Shown here in pieces: positions 23,735 to 33,939 of a stretch of DNA of 64,000 bases. Within the stretch, counting starts at the first letter, position 1; every line of letters starts with the position of its first letter. A program made the translations under genes and the position numbers. The stretch is from Trileptium ribeirensis (taxonomy: Eukaryota > Nematoda > Enoplea > Enoplida > Thoracostomopsidae): assembly GCA_030248225.1 (NCBI GenBank), contig JASANE010019229.1, forward strand, positions 1 through 64,000, given 5' to 3'. The notes beneath the pieces are model-generated. The model saw nothing but the letters and a program-made list of their open reading frames with translations. It was not told where the DNA came from and made no database searches.

Positions 23735-24585
23735 TTTACTATGCCGAATAAGACGAGTTTGTATCTAGTGCAGTATGGAAATTTGGTGACGATACGAAGT
23801 TTCTGCTCCGCCTCCATCGAAAAGCTCCAGAAATTGATCCAGACAGCCTACATACAAACTTGACATCATTAGCCGCCTGGGCTGATACCTGGTTGCTAGA
23901 ATTTAATTGGTCAAAATTTGCGGCGGTCCATTTTGGCTATGGAAATCCCAATAATCTATAGTATCAAAGGCGAGATTATACCTAACTGTGCAGAGGTTAT
24001 CGATTTGGGAATAGTTATTCTGACAACATGAAGTCCAGTCGCCTTTGCCTAAAAGTGGCCTCAGCGGCCGAAAGGACGTTGAAGCTCTTAAAAAGAAATT
24101 GGAGATACTGGGAAATGGACAGTTGGCGCCATCTGTATTATGCGTTAATCCGACCTAAGTTGGAGTATTGGATTTGTGCTTAGGCGCCATACCTCTGTCG
24201 TGATATAAAAGTGTTGGAAACGGTCCAGAGACATGCGATGATGCCTATACCCTGGCTTCGCCCATTTCAGTACGAGCAACGATTTTTGTAGTCCCTATCT
24301 ACAAGGAGATGCAGGGCTGATTTGATTTTGCTTTATAAAATACTGCATGGCGTTACGGACTATGACTTGGATCATTTGTTTCGGTACCAAACAGACGTTA
24401 ATCTAACAGGACAAAATTTCAAATTACAATCAATCGAACTATACGACTTGACTGCTGTCTTCACTTCTTTAGAAAAGAGTGCTGAGGCTTTGGAATCGGC
24501 TCCCGGACCATGTGGTCACTGCACCAAACGTAGCGACGTTCAAAAGGCTGCTTCATGACTCGCAAATGCTGCCTAATCCCTGATT
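23735..24585 (+). pseudogene. Second CR1-like LINE, RT C-terminal fragment
   Basis: Starts within motif C as KFGDDTKFLLRL (Gly replaces the Ala of FADD), then WADTWLLEFNWSK, VASAAERTLKLLKRN, LYYALIRPKLEY, VLETVQRHAM and RADLILLYKILHG, and ends VVTAPNVATFKRLLHDS (about 24520-24570). This order parallels the 18.4-kb LINE, but the sequence is diverged, so it is a different copy or subfamily. There are several stops and shifts. It lacks everything before motif C. Confidence 0.85.
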
Positions 24586-24589
24586 TATT

Positions 24590-25189
24590 TTCTGCTGGCC
24601 CATATCGTATGTTATAGTCGAATGAGACCTACGCAACAAGCCGACATGATGAATCGACGACCAACCCAAATCGGACGCCTAAAATACTGTTTGATATAGC
24701 TTGGAAATGGTACTAATGGCGTGATTATACGTACCGGTTTCTGCACCAGTAAGAATATGGCATAAAAATGGTACAGAGCGCTGTTGAAGCCTTCATAATT
24801 CAGAGGAAGGATGATACGAATTAGTCGTTCCAATTTCAATTTGAATACGTATATATGACGAGAATGCAAGAAAATATTTAGGTTGACTAGAAATTATGGA
24901 ATGCTAACGGCTCTTGCGCTTGGTACACGTATATATAGGTGTATAGGATTGAAAGCTCAACGTGTAAATGTTAGGTATATTGTATGATCAACCTTACTTG
25001 TTTGACACTGTTATATTGAGGTAATACTACTACAATTTATAGCATAGTCAAATTAGTGTATGATAGATATTGCCACATTTATTCTCCTTCAAGAAATAAT
25101 TTAAATCCTGTACAGCGAAATAAAATTTAAGTGTAAAATTAGTTGTCCTATATTGATTGAATAATATATTTAATGTATTTGATATTGTC
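24590..25189. other. No gene seen
   Basis: AT-rich sequence between two LINE fragments inside the Polinton. Nothing recognised. Confidence 0.45.
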
Positions 25190-25500
25190 AAGGAAAGGCG
25201 TTTAAACTATTGGGCCATCTGAGGATGAACACCACGCGGCTGCCAAACCGACTGCTGATCACCGTCCCACCGGATAACTGGCACCGCACCAGAGGTCGCT
25301 CATTTCTAACATGGAAGCGTCAAGTGGCAACGGATGTGGAGTTCGCATTTCGACACATTCTCCACAAACAATGGCGAATAAACCCGTTCCCTCAAATGGT
25401 GCTTCAAGCACAGGATCGATGTGTGTGGCGAGAGCTGGTTCACGGCAGGGCCCCCTGGATTGCCCGGGGCAGGTGAATCAGGTGAATTTGATACAGTAAA
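25190..25500 (+). pseudogene. RTE-like LINE C-terminal fragment
   Basis: The frame reads LLGHLRMNTTRLPNRLL, then RTRGRSFLTWKRQV, then QAQDRCVWRELVHG. The sequence GH-x-x-R-M, R-x-R-G-R, W, then A-x-DR-x-x-WR is the characteristic carboxy terminus of endonuclease/RT polyproteins of the RTE-like group (often annotated as craniofacial development protein 2-like). Only the last 90 residues and a short 3' tail remain. It belongs to a different lineage from the CR1-like copies nearby. Confidence 0.8.
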
Positions 25501-25692
25501 ATTCACGCAAAAATAATCGAAATTTTATTATTTAACGATTCACATTGTGAAAATTGAAGTGTATTTAAACTTTAACTAATAAATTTCGTCAACAACAACA
25601 AAAACATTATTTTCCAATTTTATTCATTCCTTTTACAAATTGCTTTAACATTTTAGCAAAGTAGCATAACCAAAATTTGATAGAAATTTATA

Positions 25693-27337
25693 GTGAAAAG
25701 CCATCTTTTTAGCTCAACAAGAACCACGAATTCTTTTCATGGAATATTTTCGAATCGATTTGTGCTTCTAATAGAAGCGATGGATCATATTTTTTCCAAA
25801 GTCATGCCAAATGCAATAATCTACACGAAAGGATATGAGCAAAAATTGTTCTTGGAATATTGCGTTGGTGGTCGATCGTTCTTTGTCAAAGATTTAGCGG
25901 AGCTAAATGTACCAAGCAGGGAATAACCGGAACCGAAATTTACCGGAACCGGAACCAGCAACCGGAACCGTCCATTTAAACCGGAACCGGAACCTGGTCT
26001 TCGAAATTTATATATAGTAAAACAGGTGATGGAAGAAATGAACGTATAGTGGATTTAAAATGCATTAAAATAACTTTTACATTAAACATAATGTATTGCG
26101 ATGGTATTATTGCCTTTCTGAAACTTTAAAGAGACTGAGGAAGCTAATAATGTTTATTTATCGATCAAATATGTCGGTTTTTAGACATTCAGAGCAAAAA
26201 ATGTCTTCCACTATTATACACCATTGCATATACTGCGTCAAATCGAATACAAAGCTTGGAGCGTAGAATACACTTTCGCTCTGTCTCCAGTCCCCTTCCT
26301 TTACTAAACATAAGCTTGTTACATGTTCTTGTGTAGGAAACTTGAAATTATTGGTTTATATGATTCTAGGAGAAAATAATAGATAGAAGGTAATTTTCTG
26401 ATCAGTGGTCAAAGACACGGTATAGGCTAGCGTTGGACAAACAATGCCTGTCAGTTAGATGATAAAGATGATAACTTTCTAATCAGAATGCTATAAATGA
26501 GACACACTGTGATGCTGCTCACACAGTTTCAATAAATACAGTTCATTACCAAGAAAGCAGTTTCTAGCTGCGTTGCAGATAACGTTAGTTTACTTCAATT
26601 TAGATTGATTTACCAAGTTTACAAGCGCACTGGCGGGTGCTTGACGGAATTTATGTGAGCCAAGCATACCCGAAGTACTTCTGCGTAAGCCATGCTCTGT
26701 TACCGAGTTGGACTGGTTTAATTCAAACGTATCCCACAGACTTCTGGATGTGTAAAATAGTTGCTACAAGCATCGACCTGGCTTTGATTTAACAAACTCC
26801 TGCAGGTTATTATGAAAAATTCCTGCTCAAATTATGTGCCCTACTTACGTTTCACACGGCAAATTGGTTAGTTAATCTTTTCTTTTGCGCGGTTGTATTG
26901 GAGCTTGATCATTGTATAATATATATTACATATGTTTGGATTACAGGATAAAGCAAAAAACGTGGAAAATTTCAAACAAAATTTTTAAACCGGAATTCCG
27001 GTTCCGGTATGGTTTTTGCCCTTTGCCGGAACCGCAACCGGAACACGATTTTCGCCGGAACCGGAACCGGAATTCCGGTTACTCCCTGGTACCAAGCTAC
27101 CGTATTTTGGAACGTCATGCTTGTGGAGATTGCTGTGGGTTTCACAAGGGGAAGCCTTTATCGGGATATCGGTTCTGCACTGAATTCAGTTTGCGACTGT
27201 TGATTGATTTTGATGCGATAAACATGTATATATATCTGAAAATTTACGCCAACTGGTTCAGCTTGTCGCAACTGGTGTTGTTTGCACTATTTTTGTTATA
27301 TCATGAAAACATTTTTGTTGAGTTCTTGGAGCATTAG
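25693..27337 (+). pseudogene. Polinton-internal ORF split by a hAT insertion
   Basis: The left exon-like piece (25693-25916) reads IIYTKGYEQKLFLEYC and FFVKDLAELNVPS. The right piece (27097-27337) continues in the same frame after one copy of the 8-bp duplication GTACCAAG: YRILERHACGDCCGFHKGKP, then FSLRLL. A lysine-glycine 'tKG.e+..fl' start, a 'dL..l.vPs' middle and a Cys/His end (C-x2-CC-x2-H) resemble an uncharacterised protein often found in invertebrate transposon-rich DNA. Removing the hAT element restores one uninterrupted frame, which shows that the ORF predates that insertion. A Polinton gene by position; function unknown. Hydrophobic residues dominate after about residue 110 of the joined frame, where reading beyond the true end may begin. 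Confidence 0.65.
25917..27088 (+). mobile_element. Non-autonomous hAT family, copy 2 (1172 bp)
   Basis: Starts CAGGGAATAACCGGAACC and its inverted other end starts CAGGGAGTAACCGGAATT. It is flanked by a perfect 8-bp duplication GTACCAAG (25909-25916, 27089-27096). CCGGAACC words are packed into both ends (about 25928-25995 and 26993-27080). The interior lacks a transposase. Longest and best-preserved copy in the window. Confidence 0.95.
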
Positions 27338-27566
27338 TAGCGATTATACTAAAGTGTCAAAAATTGATTGAAAGTTAAAAAGCAAACTTTAATCTCTATT
27401 GAATGTATAAATTGTATCTTTGTGCTGAAAATTTATTAAATTTAGGGAGTATTTTAGAGTAATTAAAATTAGCACTCCTACAAAACGTTGAAGATGTAGC
27501 CATAATTTTTACCAAATACGTATCATACTGAAATCTATGTTTCTTCACAGTATATATAATTAGCAG

Positions 27567-28397
27567 TAGAGTTGCAGCCGGGTCCGGGTATTCCGGGTAT
27601 TTTTCGAAGAAAAATCCGCGTCCGGGTCCGGGTATTTACCTCCAACAAATTCCGGGTCCGGGTATTCTTCCAAAGAAAATTCCGGGTCCGGGTCCGGGAA
27701 TTGTAAAAATACCCGGGCCAAAGTTCAACAGTGTTGCTGTTGCCATATATACGCATTGAGCAGGGGCGTTGGATCATGTAAAGCGTTGAAATGAAACAGC
27801 ATTCGTTTCTTGATATTGCGTTTATACCTGATCGCGTTCGTTAGCGTGTAGCAATAATTGCGTTCTTTTGTGCAAAAAGCTAAGGTCAAAAATAAGGTGG
27901 TTAGGGCTGGCAATCGACTCCGAATGTTTTGTACCTAAGTACTATATATACGACGTATAGCACGAGAGTAACAACGCATGGTTTAGAAACCGAGACTGAA
28001 AAACCTTGTGACAGTTCGTACGTTGTTAACGCCTTGCAAAGATATGTAAACAAGCGAGTATATTTCTATTTTAGAAGCGAGCCTAGGAATTTCAGTATTC
28101 TCGCCTCTAGTAGGTGCGCATCTTCTCCATTGTTTCGACATTATGGCCCTGGCTATTTTACCCCCTTACAATTTTTATTCTCTCGTCAACTTCTGGGTAT
28201 TCCGGGTATTTTTGTTTCAAAATTCCGGGTCCGGGTATTTGCCTCCAACAAATTCCGGGTCCGGGTATTTCTTTCCAAAAATTCCGGGTCCGGGTCCGGG
28301 TATTTCTTTCCAAAAATTCCGGGTCCGGGTCCGGGTATTTCTTTCCAAAAATTCCGGGTCCAGGTCCGGGTATTAATTTTTAACTTTTGCAACTCTA
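27567..28397 (+). mobile_element. Second hAT-type element, 831 bp, with CCGGGT arrays
   Basis: Terminal inverted repeat TAGAGTTGCA at both ends and a perfect 8-bp duplication ATTAGCAG (27559-27566, 28398-28405). Both ends carry tandem-like arrays of the word TCCGGGTCCGGGTATT spaced by 10-20 AT-rich bases (about 27576-27712 and 28193-28375). No transposase. The open frames over the arrays (Pro/Gly-rich or Arg/Thr-rich) are products of the repeat and should not be taken as genes. Confidence 0.92.
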
Positions 28398-28708
28398 ATT
28401 AGCAGTACATATTCGTTTTAAACACTTATGTTATTTCATAGTGTATATACATAAAGGTTATTTGATGTATCATTTTACATTTATGTTCTTTGATTTTTGA
28501 ATGAAAGATTACTTACTTATATTGCAAATGTAGTTTCAGGCAACTGAGCGAATACAATTTTTATACATATTATATTGTTATATATGATTTTGTTTTAACA
28601 TTGCAAAAAATGTTTAAGTTCGATAAAATTAATATGTGTTTCGGGAAAATATATTTTTGGTGAAAATACGATGCATTCATATGCATCATAGAATACATTT
28701 TAAAACAT

Positions 28709-28923
28709 AAAGACAGACGCATCTTAAAGACGTAATGGTGAAATCAATCGTTTTCATACAATGATGGTCATAAAAATGTTGTGACAAGTATGAAAATAAG
28801 TTCAGATATAGGATCAAATGTTTGAATCTGCTGGCCTGTGACATACTTCAAAATGGCTGCTTTTAAATATATTGGCTGCATATATATACTAGTTCAATAA
28901 TTGCATGATACGCTAGCGACTAT
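28709..28923. mobile_element. About 215-bp insertion in right TIR
   Basis: This sequence is absent from the left TIR, which reads from AAAACATAA directly into TTTAAAATGCTCACC. No terminal repeat or duplication is evident beyond AT-rich ambiguity. Identity unknown. Confidence 0.6.
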
Positions 28924-29206
28924 TTAAAATGCTCACCTACGTATCTGAAAACAATAACTGTATGGCAATTCTTACAATTTTATGCCAGATTTTACACATG
29001 CAATTGCTACCAGCGTTACGAATGCAAGAAAAATTCTTGTCGCTGTATTCCTTCGTCATTGTGAATCATTAATTCAACAATTATGAAGCGTCCACACTTG
29101 ACAGCAATCGTATGTTTTCGCACATCAGAGTACCTTAGTTTCATAAAAAATGTCATTTATGCTTTAGTGAGTTGCGTTTTTTGCAAATGGAACGCTACGG
29201 TTTTTT

Positions 29207-29619
29207 GTGTGTCTTGGAATTCGTGCTGTAGAGATGGAATATCGCTTTACACGATTTGGTATTTCCAGGTCATTCAAGGGTTTTATTCAATTAGTCATTC
29301 AAGTATTTTATCAGAGCTGCTCTTCCAATGTTTTATCTTTGGCTCAAGAAGGATGAATTTGACGGCATGATACGGTCGATTTAAGAAAATTGACTGTATT
29401 TAGCGCATGTAGGTTTAAATCTGAAAATACAATATGTCCGTAATACTTTAACAAAATTGTGACGCAGAAGATTCTTCCTTGACGCAGACTTTTCCTTACT
29501 AAACAGACATAACCTATATTGTACCAATTAATATTCACCAATAAAATAGGTAGGTTATTATAAACTCATAAACGTCGATTACCCATCAAGGATGCACAAT
29601 CTGTGTCAACACAGCACAC
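29207..29619. mobile_element. About 413-bp insertion in right TIR
   Basis: Absent from the left TIR. The junction is bracketed by GTTTTT at 29200-29206 and 29620-29625, a possible 6-bp duplication. Ends begin GTGTGTCTTGG and, inverted, GTGTGCTGTGT. No coding region. Confidence 0.6.
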
Positions 29620-31609
29620 GTTTTTGAGGTTTTTGAAAAGATGCCACTTGAGACCACAAACATGGATATTATATATCAAAAGGGTCATATACTACTCCAA
29701 CTGCAATTCATAAAGATGCGTGCAATATTGACAGAAGAAATCGAAGAACTATGTCAAAGAAATCCCACTCGCACAAACGAGAAGAAAATGGGAAAATACC
29801 GAAGAAGAAGAAGGGATGTGAAATCGGTTATCAATGGAAAGAACAGAAGAAGAAAAGATTCAAGAAGCCTATGAAGTCCAACAGAATCCGCTTCGAATAT
29901 CGAATCAACAAGAACACAGTCAACTATCAAGAATCGTAATTCAAGGAAAAGAATATCATGAACCCTTCAGCTTGAGCCAAGTGCATACAACACTGAGTAA
30001 AGACAAAAAATCGGAGCAAGCGCAAGTGGCAGTAAGGACGGTCGGGGTTCAGGGAAGAAACGGCGCAGAACGAAATATGATAGAAACGCAACAAGTACAA
30101 TAACAACTACCGAGCGCGAGCAACAACGGTGAACAATTAGAAACAAGAATCGATGAAGATCAAGAACAAGACGGTAGAAGAGCGATCGCAATAGCAAGCG
30201 AAACAAATCAAAGAATGAACGTGTGGCCACAAGCCTCATATACAATAACGAATTGAGGCGCGCTTCAAATGGTGAGCACATAGAATCAAGGACAAAGTAT
30301 AGCAACCGGAGCAATGCAAAAGTGGAGCATTCGGATATTACAGTGCAACACCATTGGTCCCGCAACACAATCGAATACGACTTGCTTGGAGCAATTCGAT
30401 GATCAATCCCGGAATACCGTTAGCAACAGCAACACCATACGTGTGCCAATACCATCAACCACAACACCCGACGACGACAACGAACCAAGTCAACAACGAA
30501 ATATAACAAAACGGCAATCTAATGGCAATGAACCAACAACTGGTAGAAGCCTTTATCAAAGTGGTGACCAAAGATACGCCACAAGCAACGAACACAACAC
30601 AACAGGCAATTGGTCAAGCGATAATGGTCAAGATGCAAAATGAAGTACGAAACCTACAACCGTATAAAGGCGAAACAAGTTTCGAGAAATTTCGCAAAGA
30701 ACTCTAGAGAGCGCTGGCTCAAGACGGGATCGACGACGAGCAAGAGAAACTCCGGGTCTTGAAAGCAAAAATGCGCGGAAACGCAGAAGAATACTTGGAG
30801 GTATTAATACTCGAAAAGGACGAAGTACTAATAAACTGTGCCGAATTCAAAAAACTCGAAAAAAGATTCGATGTGACAAAGATGCTGACAAATCACTTGA
30901 ATAAGCTACAAAGGCTACGTCAAACTGGAACAGTCAAAGACTTCTTAGACGGCTTATGAGTGTATTCAGCACCTCATTTAACTGCGAAAGGCATACCCGA
31001 GTCAATCGTTGAAGAGGTACTCAAATCCGCGCTGATCACGGGGTTAAAGAACGACATCTGAAATCGATTATGCGTGGTGAAAGAAGAGTCCTTCACGACA
31101 TTGACGGACAAAGCAGGAGGCAGTAGACAATGCGGATCAACAAATGAGCACAGGAGTACAAAGTACGGGTATATAACGACCGAAATACAGAGAAATTCAA
31201 TCGCATCGACCGAGTCAATCGAGCAGAAATCAAACAAGAGCGAATGTAGGCCAACAAACGATGCGACCGAGACAACAAGAGCCACAACTGCAATGGCGTC
31301 CGCAACGGTGGAATAATCAATCAATGCAAGTACGACAACCACAGCAGCAGCAAGTAGTACAACCGTATACGACGATGCACATACCAGTGATGCCAACACA
31401 GAACGGCGTGAATTATCAACAACCCGTGCAACCATATTATGTATCACATAATGCAACAAGCAATGCCCCAATTAATGTACCCGGTGCAAGTACCGCAGCA
31501 AACAACGCAACAGCAAACAAATTAGCAACAACAACAAAGAATGCAGATACCGGTGTTGAGTCAACAACAGCATAACTGGCAAACGCTGACGAATCAAACA
31601 TCAACAAGG

Positions 31610-31651
31610 TGCAGCGATTGCGGAAAATTGGGCCACAGAACAGAACAATGT
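31610..31651 (+). other. CCHC zinc knuckle of Gag nucleocapsid
   Basis: CSDCGKLGHRTEQC fits C-x2-C-x4-H-x4-C exactly, the nucleic-acid-binding knuckle of retroelement Gag. It follows a Gln/Asn-rich linker, the normal order. Confidence 0.93.
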
Positions 31652-31859
31652 TTCCTAAGGAACGCAAGAGGAATGCGAACGGGGAATCATCAAAAAACCA
31701 AGGTCGATATAGAGTGTTGCCAAATCGATCGAATCCGCAAACCGAAAGAACGAATAGTCAACCTGGGAAGGAGTGGAGCAAAGAAATAACATTCAAGAAG
31801 AACTAAAGAAAACAGAAGACATATCGGTAGAAGAAAAACATTAGTTTGTGGGCTTGAAT

Positions 31860-32290
31860 CAAGTGGACAAAGCGAATGAATACGAACTGTGTAGCGATGT
31901 GACGGTGCTGTCAATATACTACATCGATACGTATATGGAAAGGAACAAGAAACTTCGAGACAAATAACGAGCATTAGTGAAGAACAGTACGAGAATCACT
32001 TCAGTCACTTGCCGCTCAAAGAAACGGCACTATTTCCGGTAGCGTTCAACGGAGATCTAACAGAAAGAGCGATGGACTACTTTTCCGTACCGGTACACCA
32101 AGAAAAAAAGGTACTCAAGATTCGATTCATCGTGATCCGAAACTTTTCAAAAATCGCGATATATGGACACGATTTCCTAGCAGCCTGCCAATTAACAATA
32201 GACTATCGGCAAATAAGAATCTCTGTGAATGGGAAACTGCTAGACCACAATTGGCCAGTAAACGAAATGGCGTCAGTTCGGCAATGAGAT
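31860..32290 (+). pseudogene. Retropepsin-like protease remnant
   Basis: Two landmarks of an aspartic protease are visible. CSDVTVLSIYYID (about 31885-31930) corresponds to the strand after the active site, normally preceded by D-S/T-G, which is missing here. IRFIVIRNFSKIAIYGHDFL, followed by LTIDYRQ, corresponds to the C-terminal 'iLG.DFL' loop. The last part is an open 92-codon frame at 32009-32287. Loss of the catalytic Asp triad means it cannot cleave Gag. Confidence 0.7.
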
Positions 32291-32900
32291 ACGAAGCGAA
32301 TTTAGTTCTGCAAAAGGATCGAACGCGCGATTAGAAACAAAAGTAAAGACTAGCAGAAAGAAAAAGGATTTAAAGAAGAATAACGAAAAAGAAACCAAAG
32401 AACGAAAAAGTATCGCGTAGCTGCAGTGAATCAAGAAGAATCTGATTCAGAAACATCATTTTAAAACAGATACAAGTACAACCAACTCAAAGGAAGACAG
32501 TCATTGGTTCGATATCGAGAGTCAAGAAGAAACAGAAAAAATAAAGAACTACTTACTAGCGGTGGACGAAGGTATACAGTCGGAAGAACATACGACAACG
32601 GCAACATCCAAGACAACGGGAACCAAAAAACCCCAAATAAGAAAATAATTACACGGAGTCAAATAAAGAATGGATTAAAGGGAAATATAATTAAGAAGGG
32701 AACGAACTACAAATCGGGGAGAAAAAGGCAATCTCTCAAAAAGTCGAGCCACAAGGAGTCAAAGAAAAGATGAAAGATCCACAAGAAAAACCAAGTATTC
32801 CGGAAATCCAAGAGTAAACGCAACACAGTGTTATGGAAATTCCGAAAACGATCTCAATAACGGGAAACCGAGCGAGAAAGAGTGGCAAGATGGCTACCAA

Positions 32901-33690
32901 CGATACAAGTGCCGTCCGCAATGATCAGTTCATCGGAGCCATCGATAACAACAGCAGTTGTGTTAAACCCATTTTGATAAATTATTGCCCGTTGAAACGA
33001 CAGAAATTAGCAGTTGACTCAAAGTACAAAATGTCGCAAATGAATTCTGTTGCTAGCTCATTTCCGATTATTTGATTGGTTATTACATAGTTGTAATCAT
33101 AAAATCATTTCAGTATCGTTTACGTATGTATGTACATCATAGGAAGAAACAATTCTTTACCGTATTACGCATCTATTTCAGGTATATTGGTGGTGCTCTA
33201 CGATTAACGAAGTATGACGAGGTGCAGATCAAGTTATTAGAGTGTTGTTCGCCGAATCGTGGCTTTACTACTGGCCGAAACGTCAAGACGTACTGGAAGT
33301 TCCGTTTGGCGACGTTCTTGCTGTTGTAACGCAAGGCATAACATTCTCGAACGTTCGAAAACGTCAATTTTGAACTCAGTGACGAGGCTCTAAGTGAAAT
33401 TGACACATGTTTTAAAAATACCAGAAACTGACGTACTAAAAAGACAGATAAACATGGAACAGTTTTTTGTGTTTAAGTTTTTCATTTTTGTTTTCCTTGT
33501 GTATATACAAATTTTCTTTGTACACTAAAGCTCAATTCTGGTTCAATCAGTAAATTTTTTAAAGGGAACATCTCCAAATGTAATTCAGGTGCCAACGGGT
33601 TGTTCAATCCACATTCAGGCAAATCGAAAACAGTGTATATATCTGGGCTAGTTCGGACTTTATCGTATATATAAGTGTTTATTGTTTTAG
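32901..33690. other. Unassigned sequence with possible exon-like frames
   Basis: Frames at 32833-33075 (ends SVASSFPII) and 33181-33329 (YIGGALRLTKYDEVQIKLL) have protein-like composition. The second begins right after a TATTTCAG splice-acceptor-like site at 33173-33180. A further frame at 33340-33430 reads FENVNFELSDEALSEIDTCF to a stop. They do not join into one open frame and I recognise no family. Confidence 0.3.
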
Positions 33691-33692
33691 AC

Positions 33693-33760
33693 ATGGCTTT
33701 AAACGATAGCGATGTTTTAATTAATAACGATAATGTAGCCATTCCAGAAGAATCGACGGG
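33693..33760 (+). other. Candidate short first coding exon
   Basis: ATG at 33693 opens 22 codons (MALNDSDVLINNDNVAIPEE...) ending at a strong splice donor, GG|GTAAGTGATT, at 33761. TTGTTTTAG just before the ATG could equally be an acceptor. The downstream exon was not found. It could belong to a host gene or to an unseen element. Confidence 0.35.
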
Positions 33761-33939
33761 GTAAGTGATTGATTGATTATGGATCATATTTACGCTGTCC
33801 CAATTATTGATAGTTTACTTAGAGTTAATTCTAGAATTCCTCTATTAATATAATTTCTTTTACCTATATATCATTTATATTGGGATTTGCTTGAACATAC
33901 TTTAGTTATATATAATATTTACTGAAGTCTTAGTATTTA

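Larger units (their letters stand above)
14627..29696. mobile_element. Polinton/Maverick, 15,070 bp including nested insertions
   Basis: Both ends begin AGTAGTATATGA read inward (the left end directly, the right end as its complement), matching the AG terminus of Polintons, and the copy is flanked by identical 6-bp repeats CCAACT (14621-14626, 29697-29702), the Polinton target-duplication length. Long inverted repeats (about 565 bp left, about 600 bp right after removing insertions) bound the element. Inside are Polinton hallmarks: type B polymerase N-terminal half (minus strand), retroviral-type integrase start, FtsK/HerA-like packaging ATPase and conserved small proteins. A major capsid gene and the polymerase palm were not found. 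Nested insertions: CR1-like LINE (18.44-20.09 kb), LINE fragments (23.74-24.59 and 25.19-25.50 kb), hAT elements (25917-27088, 27567-28397) and two inserts in the right TIR. Confidence 0.93.
28490..29696 (+). repeat. Polinton right terminal inverted repeat (with two insertions)
   Basis: Inverted match to the left TIR, ending CATATACTACT at 29696. Homology is interrupted at about 28709-28923 and about 29207-29619, where the left TIR runs straight through. Removing both leaves about 580 bp. Confidence 0.9.
29703..32900 (+). pseudogene. LTR retrotransposon gag and protease region (3' of Polinton)
   Basis: Continuation of the frame cut at 14626. Structural (Gag) and protease parts of an LTR retrotransposon; family (Ty3 or BEL-like) not resolved. 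Capsid-like sequence at 30522-31090 stays in one frame across three stops (TAG about 30705, TGA about 30957, TGA about 31059) and reads YKGETSFEKFRKEL, LKAKMRGNAEEYLE and LRQTGTVKDFLDGL. A Gln-rich linker (31260-31560) leads to a zinc knuckle CSDCGKLGHRTEQC. A protease-like region follows. After about 32300 the sequence is Lys-rich and degraded. Reverse transcriptase, RNase H and integrase are not present, and no 3' LTR was found, so the element is truncated. Confidence 0.8.

Noticed and set aside
27929..28402. 157-codon ORF ending in Gly/Pro/Arg repeats
   Set aside because: The repeated part is the CCGGGT array of a hAT element, and the start lies in unrelated sequence of the same element.
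30974..31471. 165-codon minus-strand ORF rich in Val/Ser/Leu
   Set aside because: Antisense of A-rich gag sequence. Its hydrophobic composition is what complementing Lys/Gln/Asn codons gives.
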